From assembly GCF_031679605.1 (NCBI RefSeq), contig NZ_CP117522.1, positions 7,936,001 to 8,000,000 of the forward strand: a stretch of DNA of 64,000 nt. Direction: 5' to 3'. The position numbers and the translations under genes were made by a program. This stretch comes from Streptomyces luomodiensis (GTDB lineage Bacteria; Actinomycetota; Actinomycetes; Streptomycetales; Streptomycetaceae). The notes beneath the pieces are model-generated. The model was not told where the DNA came from. It was given only the letters and a program-made list of their open reading frames with translations, and searched no databases. This document shows, piece after piece, positions 15,585 to 24,186 of the stretch (position 1 is the stretch's first letter; every line of letters begins with the position of its first letter).

Positions 15585-16136
15585 ATGGACTGGTGCCACT
15601 ACCGCTTCCACAGCCGCTGGGACCTCGACGCTCCGCCCGCCGCCGTCTTCGCGGCGCTGGCGAACGCCGAGGACTATCCGTGGTGGTGGCCCCAGGTCCG
15701 TGAGGTCCGTCGGATCGACGAGCGCAGCGGCGCCGCCCGCTTCCGCTCCGTCGTCCCGTACGACCTGCGGGTGATCGTCAGCGAGGCACGTCAGGACCCG
15801 GCGGCCGGCGTACTGGAGATCCGCCTCTCCGGCGATCTGGAGGGATGGGTGCGCTGGACGGTCATGGCCCAGGACATCGGCACCCGCGCCCGCTTCGAAC
15901 AGGAGGTGGTGGCCCGCAAACCGCTGCTGCGCCGCCTCGCGCTCCCCGGCCGCCCCGTCTTCCGGGCCAACCACGCCCTGATGATGCGCTCCGGGCGGCG
16001 GGGGCTGCGGGCACACCTCGCCGCACGGGCCGCCGGGCCGGCTGAGACTCCCGGGGCGACCGGACCGACTGAGACTCCCGGTGCGGCCGGGGCGGCCTCC
16101 GAGCCCTCCGGGCCCTCCGGCGGAAACGTGGTTTGA
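15585..16136 (+). CDS. SRPBCC (START-like/polyketide cyclase) family protein
   Basis: A 183-residue protein whose first 145 residues fit the SRPBCC hydrophobic-pocket fold: HYRFHSRWDLDAPPAAVFAALA, DYPWWWPQVREVRRID and a long C-terminal helix. The ligand is unknown. The C-terminal 40 residues are low complexity and contain two 9-residue repeats (GPAETPGAT, GPTETPGAA), encoded by a 27-bp tandem repeat beginning at 16042. It lies 40 bases after the lyase gene but has its own possible -10 (CACACT, 15573-15578), so membership of the sugar operon is uncertain. Confidence 0.8.
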   Translation: MDWCHYRFHSRWDLDAPPAAVFAALANAEDYPWWWPQVREVRRIDERSGAARFRSVVPYDLRVIVSEARQDPAAGVLEIRLSGDLEGWVRWTVMAQDIGTRARFEQEVVARKPLLRRLALPGRPVFRANHALMMRSGRRGLRAHLAARAAGPAETPGATGPTETPGAAGAASEPSGPSGGNVV

Positions 16137-16162
16137 ACCAAACCCGCCGCGACCTGTATTGT
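16133..16162 (+). promoter_or_regulatory. Promoter of the second tRNA-Val(CAC) gene
   Basis: TTGAAC (16133-16138) and TATTGT (16157-16162) are 18 bases apart. The -10 box lies in the loop of a GACCTG/CAGGTC inverted repeat (16151-16156 with 16164-16169). The start would be about 35 bases before the tRNA. Confidence 0.55.
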
Positions 16163-16203
16163 TCAGGTCGTTCCACCGGGGAGGGCCCCGAGGAGAACAA
16201 CCC

Positions 16204-16275
16204 GGGCGATTAGCTCAGTGGGAGAGCGCTTCGTTCACACCGAAGAGGTCACTGGTTCGAACCCAGTATCGCCCA
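16204..16275 (+). tRNA. tRNA-Val (anticodon CAC), copy 2
   Basis: Identical to the 72-base gene at 8492-8563. Here CCA follows at 16276-16278, so the 3' end is encoded, unlike the first copy. The two genes flank the carbohydrate cluster in direct orientation. Confidence 0.96.
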
Positions 16276-16282
16276 CCACCCG

Positions 16283-16318
16283 ATGAGGCCGGGCCGCCAG
16301 CAGGCGGCCCGGCCTCAT
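16283..16318 (+). terminator. Terminator of the second tRNA-Val(CAC) gene
   Basis: A perfect 16-bp stem (16283-16298 with 16303-16318) and a 4-base loop AGCA, starting four bases after the encoded CCA. Confidence 0.9.
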
Positions 16319-16392
16319 GTCTGTGTGCTTGTGCGGCCCGGAGCTGGGTATCCGGATAAAACTTCCGTGGGTGACGAAGTGGAGGGGAACTC

Positions 16393-16764
16393 ATGGCCGT
16401 AGCGAGCGCAGCCGTCCTGTCCCTGGACTGTGCCGAACCCGTAGAACTCGCCGAGTTCTACGCCCAGGTGCTCGGCGCGCAGATCCAGCCGTTGACCACC
16501 CCCGACCGGGTCGAGATCGTCGCACCCGGCGGTTCGCGGATGGCGTTCCTCAGGGACCACGGCTTCGCCCCGCCGAGCTGGCCGCGGCCGGACGACTCCC
16601 AGCAGGCCCATCTGGACCTGCTGGTGGAGGACATCGACGCCGCGGAGCGCCAGGTCGTCGACCTGGGCGCCCGACCGCTGGACACCAAGCACAACGGCGG
16701 CCCCCGCGATGTGCGGATCTACTCCGACCCGGCGGGCCACCCCTTCTCGCTCCGCAAGGGCTGA
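16393..16764 (+). CDS. VOC (glyoxalase/bleomycin-resistance fold) protein
   Basis: A 123-residue single VOC module. SLDCAEPVELAEFYAQVLGA opens the first beta-alpha-beta unit, and QAHLDLLVEDIDAAERQVVDLGA with DPAGHPFSLRK forms the second. The His in AHLDL and the terminal segment supply plausible metal-site residues, but a complete metal site is not clear. The ATG is preceded by GGAGGGG. Substrate unknown. Confidence 0.85.
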   Translation: MAVASAAVLSLDCAEPVELAEFYAQVLGAQIQPLTTPDRVEIVAPGGSRMAFLRDHGFAPPSWPRPDDSQQAHLDLLVEDIDAAERQVVDLGARPLDTKHNGGPRDVRIYSDPAGHPFSLRKG

Positions 16765-16806
16765 AGCGTCCGCGCTCAGCCCGTGCGGCGGAGCGAGAGC
16801 CGGACG

Positions 16807-17532
16807 TCAGGCGGCGGCCGCGAGGTCGGGCCGCAGCGGCCAGGCCGGATCGCAGACTTCGTCCGAGCCGTTGAGCGCGAACCACGCCTGGAGTCCGCGG
16901 GCCTGCGCCGCGTACCAGACCGTCTGGCGGGCGTGCAGCTCGGCGGGGGTCAGGGTCTCCAGCCGGGAGGCGAACCGGCGGCCCACCGCCCGTACGACGT
17001 TCAGCGCGGCCGCGGCGTCCGCCGCCGCGTCATGCGCGCCCGTCAGCTCCACGCCGTAGTGCGCACACAGATCGATCAGGGTGCGGCGGCCCTTGCGATA
17101 GCGGTCCAGATGCTTGTCCAGCACCCGTGGATCGAGAACGCTCAGCGACCGCAGCGACAGATAGCCCGCCAGGCTGGAGTTGCGATGCCGCTTCAACTCG
17201 CGGTCCAGCAACGTCAGATCGAACGGCGCGTTCATCACCACCAGCGGGGTGCCCCGCGCGGTCTGCTCCGCTATCGCCCGCGCCACCTCGTCCATCACCG
17301 GCGCCGGCCATCTGCCGTGATGCTGAAGATGGGCATCGGTCAGACCGTGTATCTCGGTGGCGGCCGGCGGCACCGGCACTCCCGGACTCACCAGCCAGCG
17401 CCGGACCTCCGGCAGACTTCCGGTCCCGCGCTGCACCACCAGGGCCGCCGACACGATCCGGTCATGTTCGACATCGACACCTGTGGTCTCCGTGTCAAAC
17501 GCGGCGAGCGGCCCCTCGAACCAGGACGGCAT
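16807..17532 (-). CDS. DEDD-family 3'-5' exonuclease (DnaQ-like)
   Basis: 241 residues from the ATG at 17532, supported by GAGGAG upstream. The ExoI motif FDTETTG supplies Asp13 and Glu15, the middle motif is PLVVMNAPFDLTLLDREL, and the last motif AHDAAADAAAALNVV contains the His and Asp of the DEDDh type. After the exonuclease domain comes a C-terminal extension rich in Trp and Ala, ending near WALRPDL-like sequence. It could act in repair or RNA turnover. It is convergent with the VOC gene and divergent from the DUF4365 unit. Confidence 0.88.
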   Translation of the reverse strand: MPSWFEGPLAAFDTETTGVDVEHDRIVSAALVVQRGTGSLPEVRRWLVSPGVPVPPAATEIHGLTDAHLQHHGRWPAPVMDEVARAIAEQTARGTPLVVMNAPFDLTLLDRELKRHRNSSLAGYLSLRSLSVLDPRVLDKHLDRYRKGRRTLIDLCAHYGVELTGAHDAAADAAAALNVVRAVGRRFASRLETLTPAELHARQTVWYAAQARGLQAWFALNGSDEVCDPAWPLRPDLAAAA

Positions 17533-17692
17533 GGCCTCAACTCCTCGTGCGCTTCCCGTCGATGACATCTGCACCCCGCCCCGACCAGGTGATACCCGGA
17601 GCGGGCAGCCCGAACCGCCGCTGTTTGCCGAGGTCCTGACGGGGAGACAACACAGATGTACGAGCCGGCGACGACCGGAAGGCGTCACGGAC

Positions 17693-18271
17693 ATGACGCT
17701 CGCGCAACCCGACCCGGCCCCGATGGCGAGCGGTCTCGCCCTGAGCGGACCACCTCCCGTGCGTGGCCAGATCGCCACCACCGCCTGTATGGAGACCCCT
17801 CAGGTGGGTTATCTGCACGCGGTGGCGGCCGCCGCCGGCTGCTCGCTGGCCCAGCCCTTCCCCGACCACGGCATCGACTGGCATGTCAGCCACAGCGCGC
17901 CCGGTCACGCCGTGGACGACGAAGTCACCATCAAGGTGCAGCTGAAGGCCACGTACCAGATCGCGCCGGACCCTCCCGGGCCGACCTTCGCGTTCACCCT
18001 CGACAACGACCACCTGGTAAAGCTCGCCCGCAGCCCGGTGTCCGTGCACAAGATCCTCGTCGTGATGATCGTGCCGCGCCGCCGGGAGGACTGGTTGCGG
18101 GCCGGTCATGACCGCCTGTCCCTGCGCCACTGCTGCTACTGGATCAACCTGGCCGGCCACCCGATCACGGGCCGCCGGCGGACCACCGTGCGGATCCCGA
18201 CCGCACGCGTCTTCGACGACCGCGCGCTCTGCGAGATCATGACCCGGGTCGGGGCGGGAGGGAGACCGTGA
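17693..18271 (+). CDS. DUF4365 domain protein
   Basis: 192 residues from the ATG at 17693, preceded by GGAAGG. It contains the DUF4365 pattern: TACMETPQVGYLHAVAAAAG, DHGIDWHV and VTIKVQLKATYQ. The Asp of GID and the Gln/Lys of VQLKAT match the arrangement of PD-(D/E)XK-like nuclease folds, so a nuclease-like or nucleic-acid role has been proposed for such domains; activity here is inferred only. The stop overlaps the start of the next gene, implying that both proteins are made together. Confidence 0.78.
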   Translation: MTLAQPDPAPMASGLALSGPPPVRGQIATTACMETPQVGYLHAVAAAAGCSLAQPFPDHGIDWHVSHSAPGHAVDDEVTIKVQLKATYQIAPDPPGPTFAFTLDNDHLVKLARSPVSVHKILVVMIVPRRREDWLRAGHDRLSLRHCCYWINLAGHPITGRRRTTVRIPTARVFDDRALCEIMTRVGAGGRP

Positions 18272-19473
18272 TGGACCGACCGTGGCCGCAGGACTCCCCG
18301 CCACCCCCGCCGGTCCCGCACCCCGACACGGTCGACCCGGCCGTCCTCGGCGCGCTGCTCGCCCGGCACGGCTGGCGCCGCCGCGGCGGCGCCCCGGGGC
18401 ACTACGCCCGGTGGACCCCGCCGGGCCGCCTCGCGGGCGGCACCAGCCTGCTGGTGCCCGAGAGCCGGGACTTCCCCGACAGCGGCGATCTGCTCGGCGA
18501 GGCGCTGATGGCGCTCAGCCGCAGCGCCGCCCCCTCCGCCCGTGAGGTGCTCACCGCACTCGCCGTGCCCGGCGACGAGATCCGCTGGCGCCGCGCGGTG
18601 CCCGAATCCCCGGGCGGCACCGCCGCCTGGACCGCGCAGGAGCGGCTGCGCACCGCCGCCCGCGACACCCTGCTGGCCGGTGCGCTCGCCACCCGGGGCC
18701 GCGCGGGCTACTACGGCGCCCGGCACCGCCGCGCCGCCGAGGCGTGGCTGGAGCGGGTGCTGACCGGGCCCTCGGGCACGGAGTCCGCCGGCCGTGAGCT
18801 GACCGTCTTCGTGCCCGTCGCGGAGGACGGCCGCGCCACCTCCGTCACCCTGCTGCGCGCGCTGTACGCCCTCCGTGACGCCGCCGACTACCACCGGGCG
18901 ACGGGCGGCATGGAGGCGTATGACGCGGCGGTCGCGGCGGGGGTGTGCCGGGAGCTGACCGATGCGGTGATCGCGCTGGTCCAGGGCACGGAAGGGGCTC
19001 GGGTGGCGCTGGAGTGGGCACCGGCCGCCGGTCCGCCGCCGGGGTTCGCCGCCCGGCCCGATCCGGTGGAGTTCTCGCCCGGCGATCTCCCGGGACTGCG
19101 GGAGGCGGGGGCCCGCTACGTCCGGGACGAGCCCTCCCCGCCGGTGCTGATCACCGGCGCGGTGGTGCGGCTGCGCCGTACCGGCCCCGGCGGACCCGGG
19201 ACGGTGCGGCTGCGGGTGCTGTCCGGGGCGGATGTCGCACAGGTGCGGATCACCCTGGACGAGGACGACTACCGCATCGCCGGCCATGCCCATCTGGTGG
19301 GGCTGCCGATCCAGGTGCGGGGACGGCTGGAGAGCCGCGGCGGCTTCCGTCGGCTCAGCGGAGCCACCGGCGTCACCCCGGTCCAGGTGGACGAGGCCGA
19401 GCGGGACCGGCTGGTCAAGTCGCTCCAGGAGAACCTGGACTTCTTCGAGGAGGCGTGCGGCGGCGGCCCCTGA
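18271..19473 (+). CDS. Unrecognised protein coupled to the DUF4365 gene
   Basis: About 400 residues; the start is ATG 18271 or the overlapping GTG 18268, with GGGAGGGA just upstream. I do not recognise a family. The N-terminus is Pro-rich; the middle is alpha-helical with many Arg and Ala residues; residues roughly 285-375 look like a beta-barrel: VLITGAVVRLRRTGPG, VRLRVLSGADVAQVRITLDE and LPIQVRGRLESRGGFRRL alternate as in an OB-like fold, then a Glu-rich helix closes the protein. Coupling to DUF4365 suggests that the two work together, perhaps on nucleic acid. Confidence 0.7.
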   Translation: MDRPWPQDSPPPPPVPHPDTVDPAVLGALLARHGWRRRGGAPGHYARWTPPGRLAGGTSLLVPESRDFPDSGDLLGEALMALSRSAAPSAREVLTALAVPGDEIRWRRAVPESPGGTAAWTAQERLRTAARDTLLAGALATRGRAGYYGARHRRAAEAWLERVLTGPSGTESAGRELTVFVPVAEDGRATSVTLLRALYALRDAADYHRATGGMEAYDAAVAAGVCRELTDAVIALVQGTEGARVALEWAPAAGPPPGFAARPDPVEFSPGDLPGLREAGARYVRDEPSPPVLITGAVVRLRRTGPGGPGTVRLRVLSGADVAQVRITLDEDDYRIAGHAHLVGLPIQVRGRLESRGGFRRLSGATGVTPVQVDEAERDRLVKSLQENLDFFEEACGGGP

Positions 19474-19593
19474 CCGCCGCCCCGGGCCGTGGGGGGCCCG
19501 CACCACCGTTTCGCGGTCGCACCCGTCGGCTCGGTACGATTCACGCTGCGCGGTATTCGCCGCGGGGAGCCATCCTTCAGTCAGGAGAGACCG

Positions 19594-21573
19594 GTGTCAG
19601 ACGTCCGTGTGATCATCCAACGCGATTCCGAGCGGGAAGAACGTGTGGTGGCCACGGGCACTACGACGGCGGACCTCTTCGCCGGCGACCGCTCGATCGT
19701 CGCCGTGCGCGTGGGCGGACAGCTCAAGGACCTGGCGTACCAGCCGGCCGAGGGCGACGAGATCGAACCGGTGGAGATCACCAGCCAGGACGGTCTGGAC
19801 ATCCTGCGCCACTCCACCGCGCATGTCATGGCCCAGGCCGTGCAGGAGCTGTACCCGGAGGCGAAGCTCGGCATCGGCCCGCCGATCAAGGACGGGTTCT
19901 ACTACGACTTCGACGTGGAGACCCCGTTCCACCCGGAGGACCTCAAGCGCATCGAGAAGAAGATGCAGGAGATCCAGAAGCGGGGGCAGCGCTTCTCCCG
20001 CCGCGTGGTCACCGACGAGGGGGCGCGCGAGGAGCTGGCCGCCGAGCCGTACAAGCTGGAGCTGATCGGGCTCAAGGGGGCGGCCGCGGACGCCGCCGAG
20101 GGCGCGTCGGCCGAGGTCGGCGCGGGCGAGCTGACCATCTACGACAACCTCGACGCCAAGTCCGGCGAGCTGTGCTGGAAGGACCTGTGCCGTGGTCCGC
20201 ACCTGCCGACCACGCGGCACATCCCGGCCTTCAAGCTGATGCGCAGCGCCGCCGCCTACTGGCGGGGCAGCGAGAAGAACCCCCAGCTCCAGCGGATCTA
20301 CGGCACCGCCTGGCCGACCAAGGACGAGCTGAAGGCGTACCTGGACTTCCTCGCCGAGGCCGAGAAGCGCGACCACCGCAAGCTGGGCGCGGAGCTGGAC
20401 CTGTTCTCCTTCCCCGACGAGCTGGGCTCGGGCCTGGCGGTGTTCCACCCCAAGGGCGGCGTGATCCGCAAGGAGATGGAGACGTACTCGCGGAAGCGGC
20501 ACGAGGAGGCGGGGTACGAGTTCGTCAACACCCCGCACATCACCAAGGCGTGCCTCTTCGAGACCTCCGGCCATCTGCCGCACTACATGGACGGCATGTT
20601 CCCGCCCATGGAGTTCGAGGGCCAGGACTACTACCTCAAGGCCATGAACTGCCCGATGCACAACCTGGTCTTCCGGGCGCGCGGGCGGTCGTATCGCGAG
20701 CTGCCCCTGCGGATGTTCGAGTTCGGCACGGTCTACCGCTACGAGAAGTCCGGCGTCGTCCACGGCCTGACCCGGGCCCGCGGCTTCACCCAGGACGACT
20801 CGCACATCTACTGCACCAAGGAACAGATGGCCGATGAGCTCGACAGCCTGCTCACCTTCGTGCTGGACCTGCTCCGCGACTACGGCCTGAGCGACTTCTA
20901 TCTGGAGCTGTCCACCCGGGACGACTCCGACAAGTTCATGGGCAGCGACGAGCAGTGGGAAGAGGCCACCGAGGAGCTGCGCAAGGCCGCTGAGAAGCAG
21001 GGCCTGGAGCTGGTCATGGACCCCGGCGGCGCGGCCTTCTACGGCCCCAAGATCTCGGTCCAGGCACGGGACGCGATCGGCCGTACCTGGCAGATGTCGA
21101 CCATCCAGCTCGACTTCAACCAGCCGGCCCGGTTCGAGCTGGAGTACACCGCGGCGGACGGCTCCCGGCAGCAGCCCGTCATGATCCACCGGGCGCTCTT
21201 CGGCTCGATCGAGCGCTTCTTCGCGGTCCTGCTGGAGCACTACGCGGGCGCCTTCCCGGCGTGGCTGGCCCCGGTCCAGGCGGTCGGCATCCCGATCGGT
21301 GACGGCCATGTGCCGTATCTGGAGGAGTTCGCCGCGCAGGCCAGGGCGAAGGGCCTGCGGATGGAGGTGGACTCGTCCTCGGACCGGATGCAGAAGAAGA
21401 TCAGGAACGCGCAGAAGTCCAAGGTGCCGTTCATGATCATCGCCGGTGACGAGGACATCGCGGCCGGCGCGGTGAGCTTCCGCTACCGCGACGGCTCGCA
21501 GAAGAACGGCATCCCGATCGACCAGGCGCTGGCCGAGATCGTCGACGCCGTGGAGCGCCGGATCCAGGTCTGA
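19594..21573 (+). CDS. thrS: Threonyl-tRNA synthetase
   Basis: 659 residues from the GTG at 19594, chosen over earlier in-frame starts because AGGAGAG precedes it and the N-terminal TGS domain then begins correctly. Order: TGS domain (about 1-65), editing domain with [16 protein letters not shown] (His pair of the HxxxH site), class II catalytic core with motif 2 [22 protein letters not shown] and the zinc Cys in KAMNCPMHN, and an anticodon-binding domain. It charges tRNA-Thr and edits mischarged serine. A possible -10 TACGAT lies at 19535-19540. Confidence 0.98.
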   Translation: MSDVRVIIQRDSEREERVVATGTTTADLFAGDRSIVAVRVGGQLKDLAYQPAEGDEIEPVEITSQDGLDILRHSTAHVMAQAVQELYPEAKLGIGPPIKDGFYYDFDVETPFHPEDLKRIEKKMQEIQKRGQRFSRRVVTDEGAREELAAEPYKLELIGLKGAAADAAEGASAEVGAGELTIYDNLDAKSGELCWKDLCRGPHLPTTRHIPAFKLMRSAAAYWRGSEKNPQLQRIYGTAWPTKDELKAYLDFLAEAEKRDHRKLGAELDLFSFPDELGSGLAVFHPKGGVIRKEMETYSRKRHEEAGYEFVNTPHITKACLFETSGHLPHYMDGMFPPMEFEGQDYYLKAMNCPMHNLVFRARGRSYRELPLRMFEFGTVYRYEKSGVVHGLTRARGFTQDDSHIYCTKEQMADELDSLLTFVLDLLRDYGLSDFYLELSTRDDSDKFMGSDEQWEEATEELRKAAEKQGLELVMDPGGAAFYGPKISVQARDAIGRTWQMSTIQLDFNQPARFELEYTAADGSRQQPVMIHRALFGSIERFFAVLLEHYAGAFPAWLAPVQAVGIPIGDGHVPYLEEFAAQARAKGLRMEVDSSSDRMQKKIRNAQKSKVPFMIIAGDEDIAAGAVSFRYRDGSQKNGIPIDQALAEIVDAVERRIQV

Positions 21574-21605
21574 TCCACAGCGGTCTCCACGGAGGCCGGG
21601 ATTCT

Positions 21606-21636
21606 GAGGGGCGGTCCCGAGGCGGGGCCGCCCCTC
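21606..21636 (+). terminator. Terminator after thrS
   Basis: A 9-bp perfect stem (21606-21614 with 21628-21636) with further internal CCC/GGG pairing, about 32 bases after the stop codon. Confidence 0.65.
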
Positions 21637-21676
21637 GGCTCTTCCTCACCCCTGCCGGGCGAATATGCTGGCCCGC

Positions 21677-22249
21677 ATGACGAGTGAGCCGGAACAGCAG
21701 ATCGGAGTGGGGACGCCTGACGCGTTCCAGCGCCTGTGGACGCCCCACCGGATGGCCTACATCCAGGGGGAGAACAAGCCGACCGGCCCGGGTGCGGGCG
21801 ACGGCTGTCCGTTCTGCTCCATTCCGGAGAAGTCCGACGAGGACGGCTTGATCATCGCCCGCGGTCGCTCCGTGTACGCCGTGCTGAACCTGTACCCGTA
21901 CACTGGCGGCCACCTGATGGTCGTCCCGTTCCGGCACATCGCCGACTACACCGATCTCACCGCCGAGGAGACGGTCGAGCTGGCGGAATACACCAAGGCC
22001 GCCATGACCGCGCTGCGTACCGCCTCGGGTGCGCACGGTTTCAACATCGGGATGAACCAGGGCACGGTGGCCGGCGCCGGGATCGCGGCGCATCTGCACC
22101 AGCATGTGGTGCCGCGCTGGGGCGGGGACACCAACTTCATGCCCGTCATCGGCAGCACCAAGGTGCTGCCGCAACTCCTCGCCGACACCCGCCGGTTGCT
22201 CGCCGACGCCTGGCCGAAGGCGGAGGCGGGGGCAGAGGCGGAGGCATAA
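21677..22249 (+). CDS. HIT-family nucleotide hydrolase/phosphorylase
   Basis: 190 residues from the ATG at 21677. CPFC (a possible zinc or structural pair) opens the domain and AHLHQHVVPRW is the histidine triad. The layout resembles Ap4A phosphorylase-type HIT proteins of actinobacteria. TATGCT lies 13 bases upstream of the ATG and there is no ribosome site, so a leaderless mRNA is likely; this decides for the second of two in-frame ATGs. It precedes the lipid operon in the conserved gene order, though the large minus-strand genes intervene. Confidence 0.9.
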   Translation: MTSEPEQQIGVGTPDAFQRLWTPHRMAYIQGENKPTGPGAGDGCPFCSIPEKSDEDGLIIARGRSVYAVLNLYPYTGGHLMVVPFRHIADYTDLTAEETVELAEYTKAAMTALRTASGAHGFNIGMNQGTVAGAGIAAHLHQHVVPRWGGDTNFMPVIGSTKVLPQLLADTRRLLADAWPKAEAGAEAEA

Positions 22250-22275
22250 GCACGGGCACGGACCCGGCAGGCGAA

Positions 22276-22313
22276 ACGAGAAGGCCCCGGCCGCACGGCC
22301 GGGGCCTTCTCGT
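22276..22313. terminator. Bidirectional terminator
   Basis: A perfect 17-bp stem (22276-22292 with 22297-22313) and loop GCAC between the convergent HIT gene and the minus-strand membrane protein gene. It has A residues on one side and T on the other, as in true bidirectional terminators. Confidence 0.9.
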
Positions 22314-22334
22314 GCGGTGCGGCCTTACGCGGCC

Positions 22335-23987
22335 CTACGCGTCGTACAGATCGGCCTTCTTCGGGGCCGCCTCCTGGATCTGGCCGCTGAGCGCCAGCGA
22401 GCGGTTGCCGAAGCGCTCGGTGTCCACGCCGTGGCGCTTGAGCACCCCGATGGCCGCCTCATGGACCACCCGCAGCACCGGGGTGGCGGCGCGCAGGGCG
22501 TCGTCCGCCATGAACCGGTGCCGCCACGGCTTGTCCGCCCAGGCATGCCGCAGACCGAACGGCTCGGGCAGGACCAGCTTGCCGCCCAGGTGGTCCAGGA
22601 TCGGCGGGTACCAGGTGAAGGGGGCGCGCGCGGCCAGCCGCACCACCTCCTTGGCGTTCACCAGCGGCAGCGGGATGGACTTGGTCTCCCAGAACCGGAT
22701 CGGCTTGGCGACGGTCTTGCTGGGCGCTGAGGGCTTGCTGGTGAACATCGGGTGCACCGGCCCCAGGGCGTGCCCGGTGACCTCGATCCGCAGCGTCTTG
22801 TGCAGCAGGGTCACCGTGATCATCAGCGTGATCACCAACTGGCCGTCCCAGAGCACGAACTGCACACCCAGATAGTGCCGGTCACCGGCGCCGAACTGCT
22901 GCGTGTCGCAGATCCGCTGGAGGTCCACGCCCTTTATCTGGAAGCCCTCCTCCTCGGAGGTGCCGCCGCGCGAGACCGACTTGGCCCCCTCGCCGATCGG
23001 CGAGACCACCCAGTGGCGCACGGAGGGCGGCGGGAAGCCACCGGTGTGCAGCGGGGTGCGCTCCAGCATGCGCAGCTGGTCATGGATCGCCCGTATGACG
23101 TCCCAGCTGCGGAAGGGGTCGATCTCCTTGTCCGGATCGGCCGAGACCAGGTCCTCGGCCAGCTGCCAGCTGCCCCAGCGGGTGCCCATGCCCAATATGC
23201 CCTTGGGGCCGGCGTAGAAGACCACATTGCTGTGCTGCTCGGCGGTGAGCTTGTGGAGCGACTTGCGCAGCTCCTCGGCGGCGGTCTGGCCCGGGTGGTT
23301 GGGCACGGTCTCGGGCACCTTGGCGCCTATGCCGCCGCCCGAGAGCAGCCCGCCCCAGGCGTCCCGGAGCTCCTTGGCGGTGCGCTCGCAGATCTGCTTG
23401 GCGATGTACCAGCCGATCACCGGGGCGACCACGACGCCCCGCAGATAGATCCCCCAGAAGCCGCTGAAGGGCAGCTTGATCAGGAAGATCAGGACCATGA
23501 TGCCGAGTGCCAGCAGCAGCGCCGTGCCGAGCGCCCCCATCCGCTTGTCCTGGGCCCCGGCGACCGAGCGGCGCAGCTGGAAGGCGCCGAGCCAGAGCAG
23601 CGTCCCGGGCAGGAACAGCAGCCCGAAGATCACCATGACGGCGGTGAGCCGCGCGTCCCGGGTCTTGCGGATGCGGTTGGCGGCCAGGCAGTGCTCCACG
23701 ACCGTCTGCGGCTCCATGCCGAAGGACTGGATCACCTGGCCCCGGCCGCCGCCGAGCATTCTCGTCTGGACGGCGCGCGCGAACGCCTCGCCCAGATTCG
23801 GCTCGAAGAGCGACATCCTCGGGGCCTTGACCTCCGAGACGGTCCACTCCGAGTTGGCCTCGAGCAGCTTTGCCACGGGGTCGTCGCGGTAGGCGGCCGA
23901 GGCGAGTGCCTGGGTCGCCGCCGTCTGTCCCGCCGCCCCCGAGAGGGGAACCTGCGCCCCGGGACTGAAATCGAATCCGTCCGTCAC
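22335..23987 (-). CDS. Large membrane protein of unknown function
   Basis: 550 residues from the GTG at 23987, chosen because GGGGG lies eight bases upstream. After about 110 hydrophilic residues there are two hydrophobic regions (FGLLFLPGTLLWLGAF, and a double pass around LLLALGIMVLIFLIKL and VVVAPVIGWYIA), a long hydrophilic segment of about 170 residues with GPKGILGMGTRWGSW, and one more helix (VITLMITVTLLHKTL). I do not recognise a domain. The context between thrS/HIT and EF-G2 suggests a conserved Streptomyces protein. Confidence 0.75.
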   Translation of the reverse strand: MTDGFDFSPGAQVPLSGAAGQTAATQALASAAYRDDPVAKLLEANSEWTVSEVKAPRMSLFEPNLGEAFARAVQTRMLGGGRGQVIQSFGMEPQTVVEHCLAANRIRKTRDARLTAVMVIFGLLFLPGTLLWLGAFQLRRSVAGAQDKRMGALGTALLLALGIMVLIFLIKLPFSGFWGIYLRGVVVAPVIGWYIAKQICERTAKELRDAWGGLLSGGGIGAKVPETVPNHPGQTAAEELRKSLHKLTAEQHSNVVFYAGPKGILGMGTRWGSWQLAEDLVSADPDKEIDPFRSWDVIRAIHDQLRMLERTPLHTGGFPPPSVRHWVVSPIGEGAKSVSRGGTSEEEGFQIKGVDLQRICDTQQFGAGDRHYLGVQFVLWDGQLVITLMITVTLLHKTLRIEVTGHALGPVHPMFTSKPSAPSKTVAKPIRFWETKSIPLPLVNAKEVVRLAARAPFTWYPPILDHLGGKLVLPEPFGLRHAWADKPWRHRFMADDALRAATPVLRVVHEAAIGVLKRHGVDTERFGNRSLALSGQIQEAAPKKADLYDA

Positions 23988-24122
23988 CAACGCCCCCAAT
24001 ACGGCACGCTCTTGCGCTGCGACCTCAGCGTATCCGGGGTGTGCACCGCCTGTCGCCAGGGCGTGTGCGGCCTGTGGAAAACCCTGGTGGAGAAAACGGT
24101 CCGGGACAGCCGGCGGCGGCGG

Positions 24123-24155
24123 TCCGCCCGCCCCGGCGCGTCCGGGGCGGGCGGA
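24123..24155 (-). terminator. Terminator of the EF-G2-like gene
   Basis: A perfect 14-bp GC-rich stem (24123-24136 with 24142-24155) with loop CGCGT, about 32 bases beyond the stop of the minus-strand elongation-factor-like gene. Confidence 0.8.
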
Positions 24156-24186
24156 ACCGTGACGTACGCCACGGAAGGGCCGTGAA

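Noticed and set aside
12947..15703. A long plus-strand frame in another phase over the lyase gene
   Set aside because: Arg/Pro/Gly-rich out-of-phase translation; the true frame has a Tat signal, ribosome site and conserved family segments.
11466..16016. A 1516-codon open frame on the minus strand opposite the permease, YesL-like and lyase genes
   Set aside because: It is antisense to well-supported genes, has no start context and arises because high third-position GC removes stop codons from the opposite strand.
17642..17692. Extension of the DUF4365 gene to starts far upstream (17357)
   Set aside because: The extra sequence is antisense to the exonuclease start region and lacks a ribosome site; the family N-terminus fits the ATG at 17693.
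19489..19593. Possible T-box riboswitch before thrS
   Set aside because: The leader is about 55 bases after the putative -10 and lacks space for a stem I and antiterminator; no T-box core is visible.
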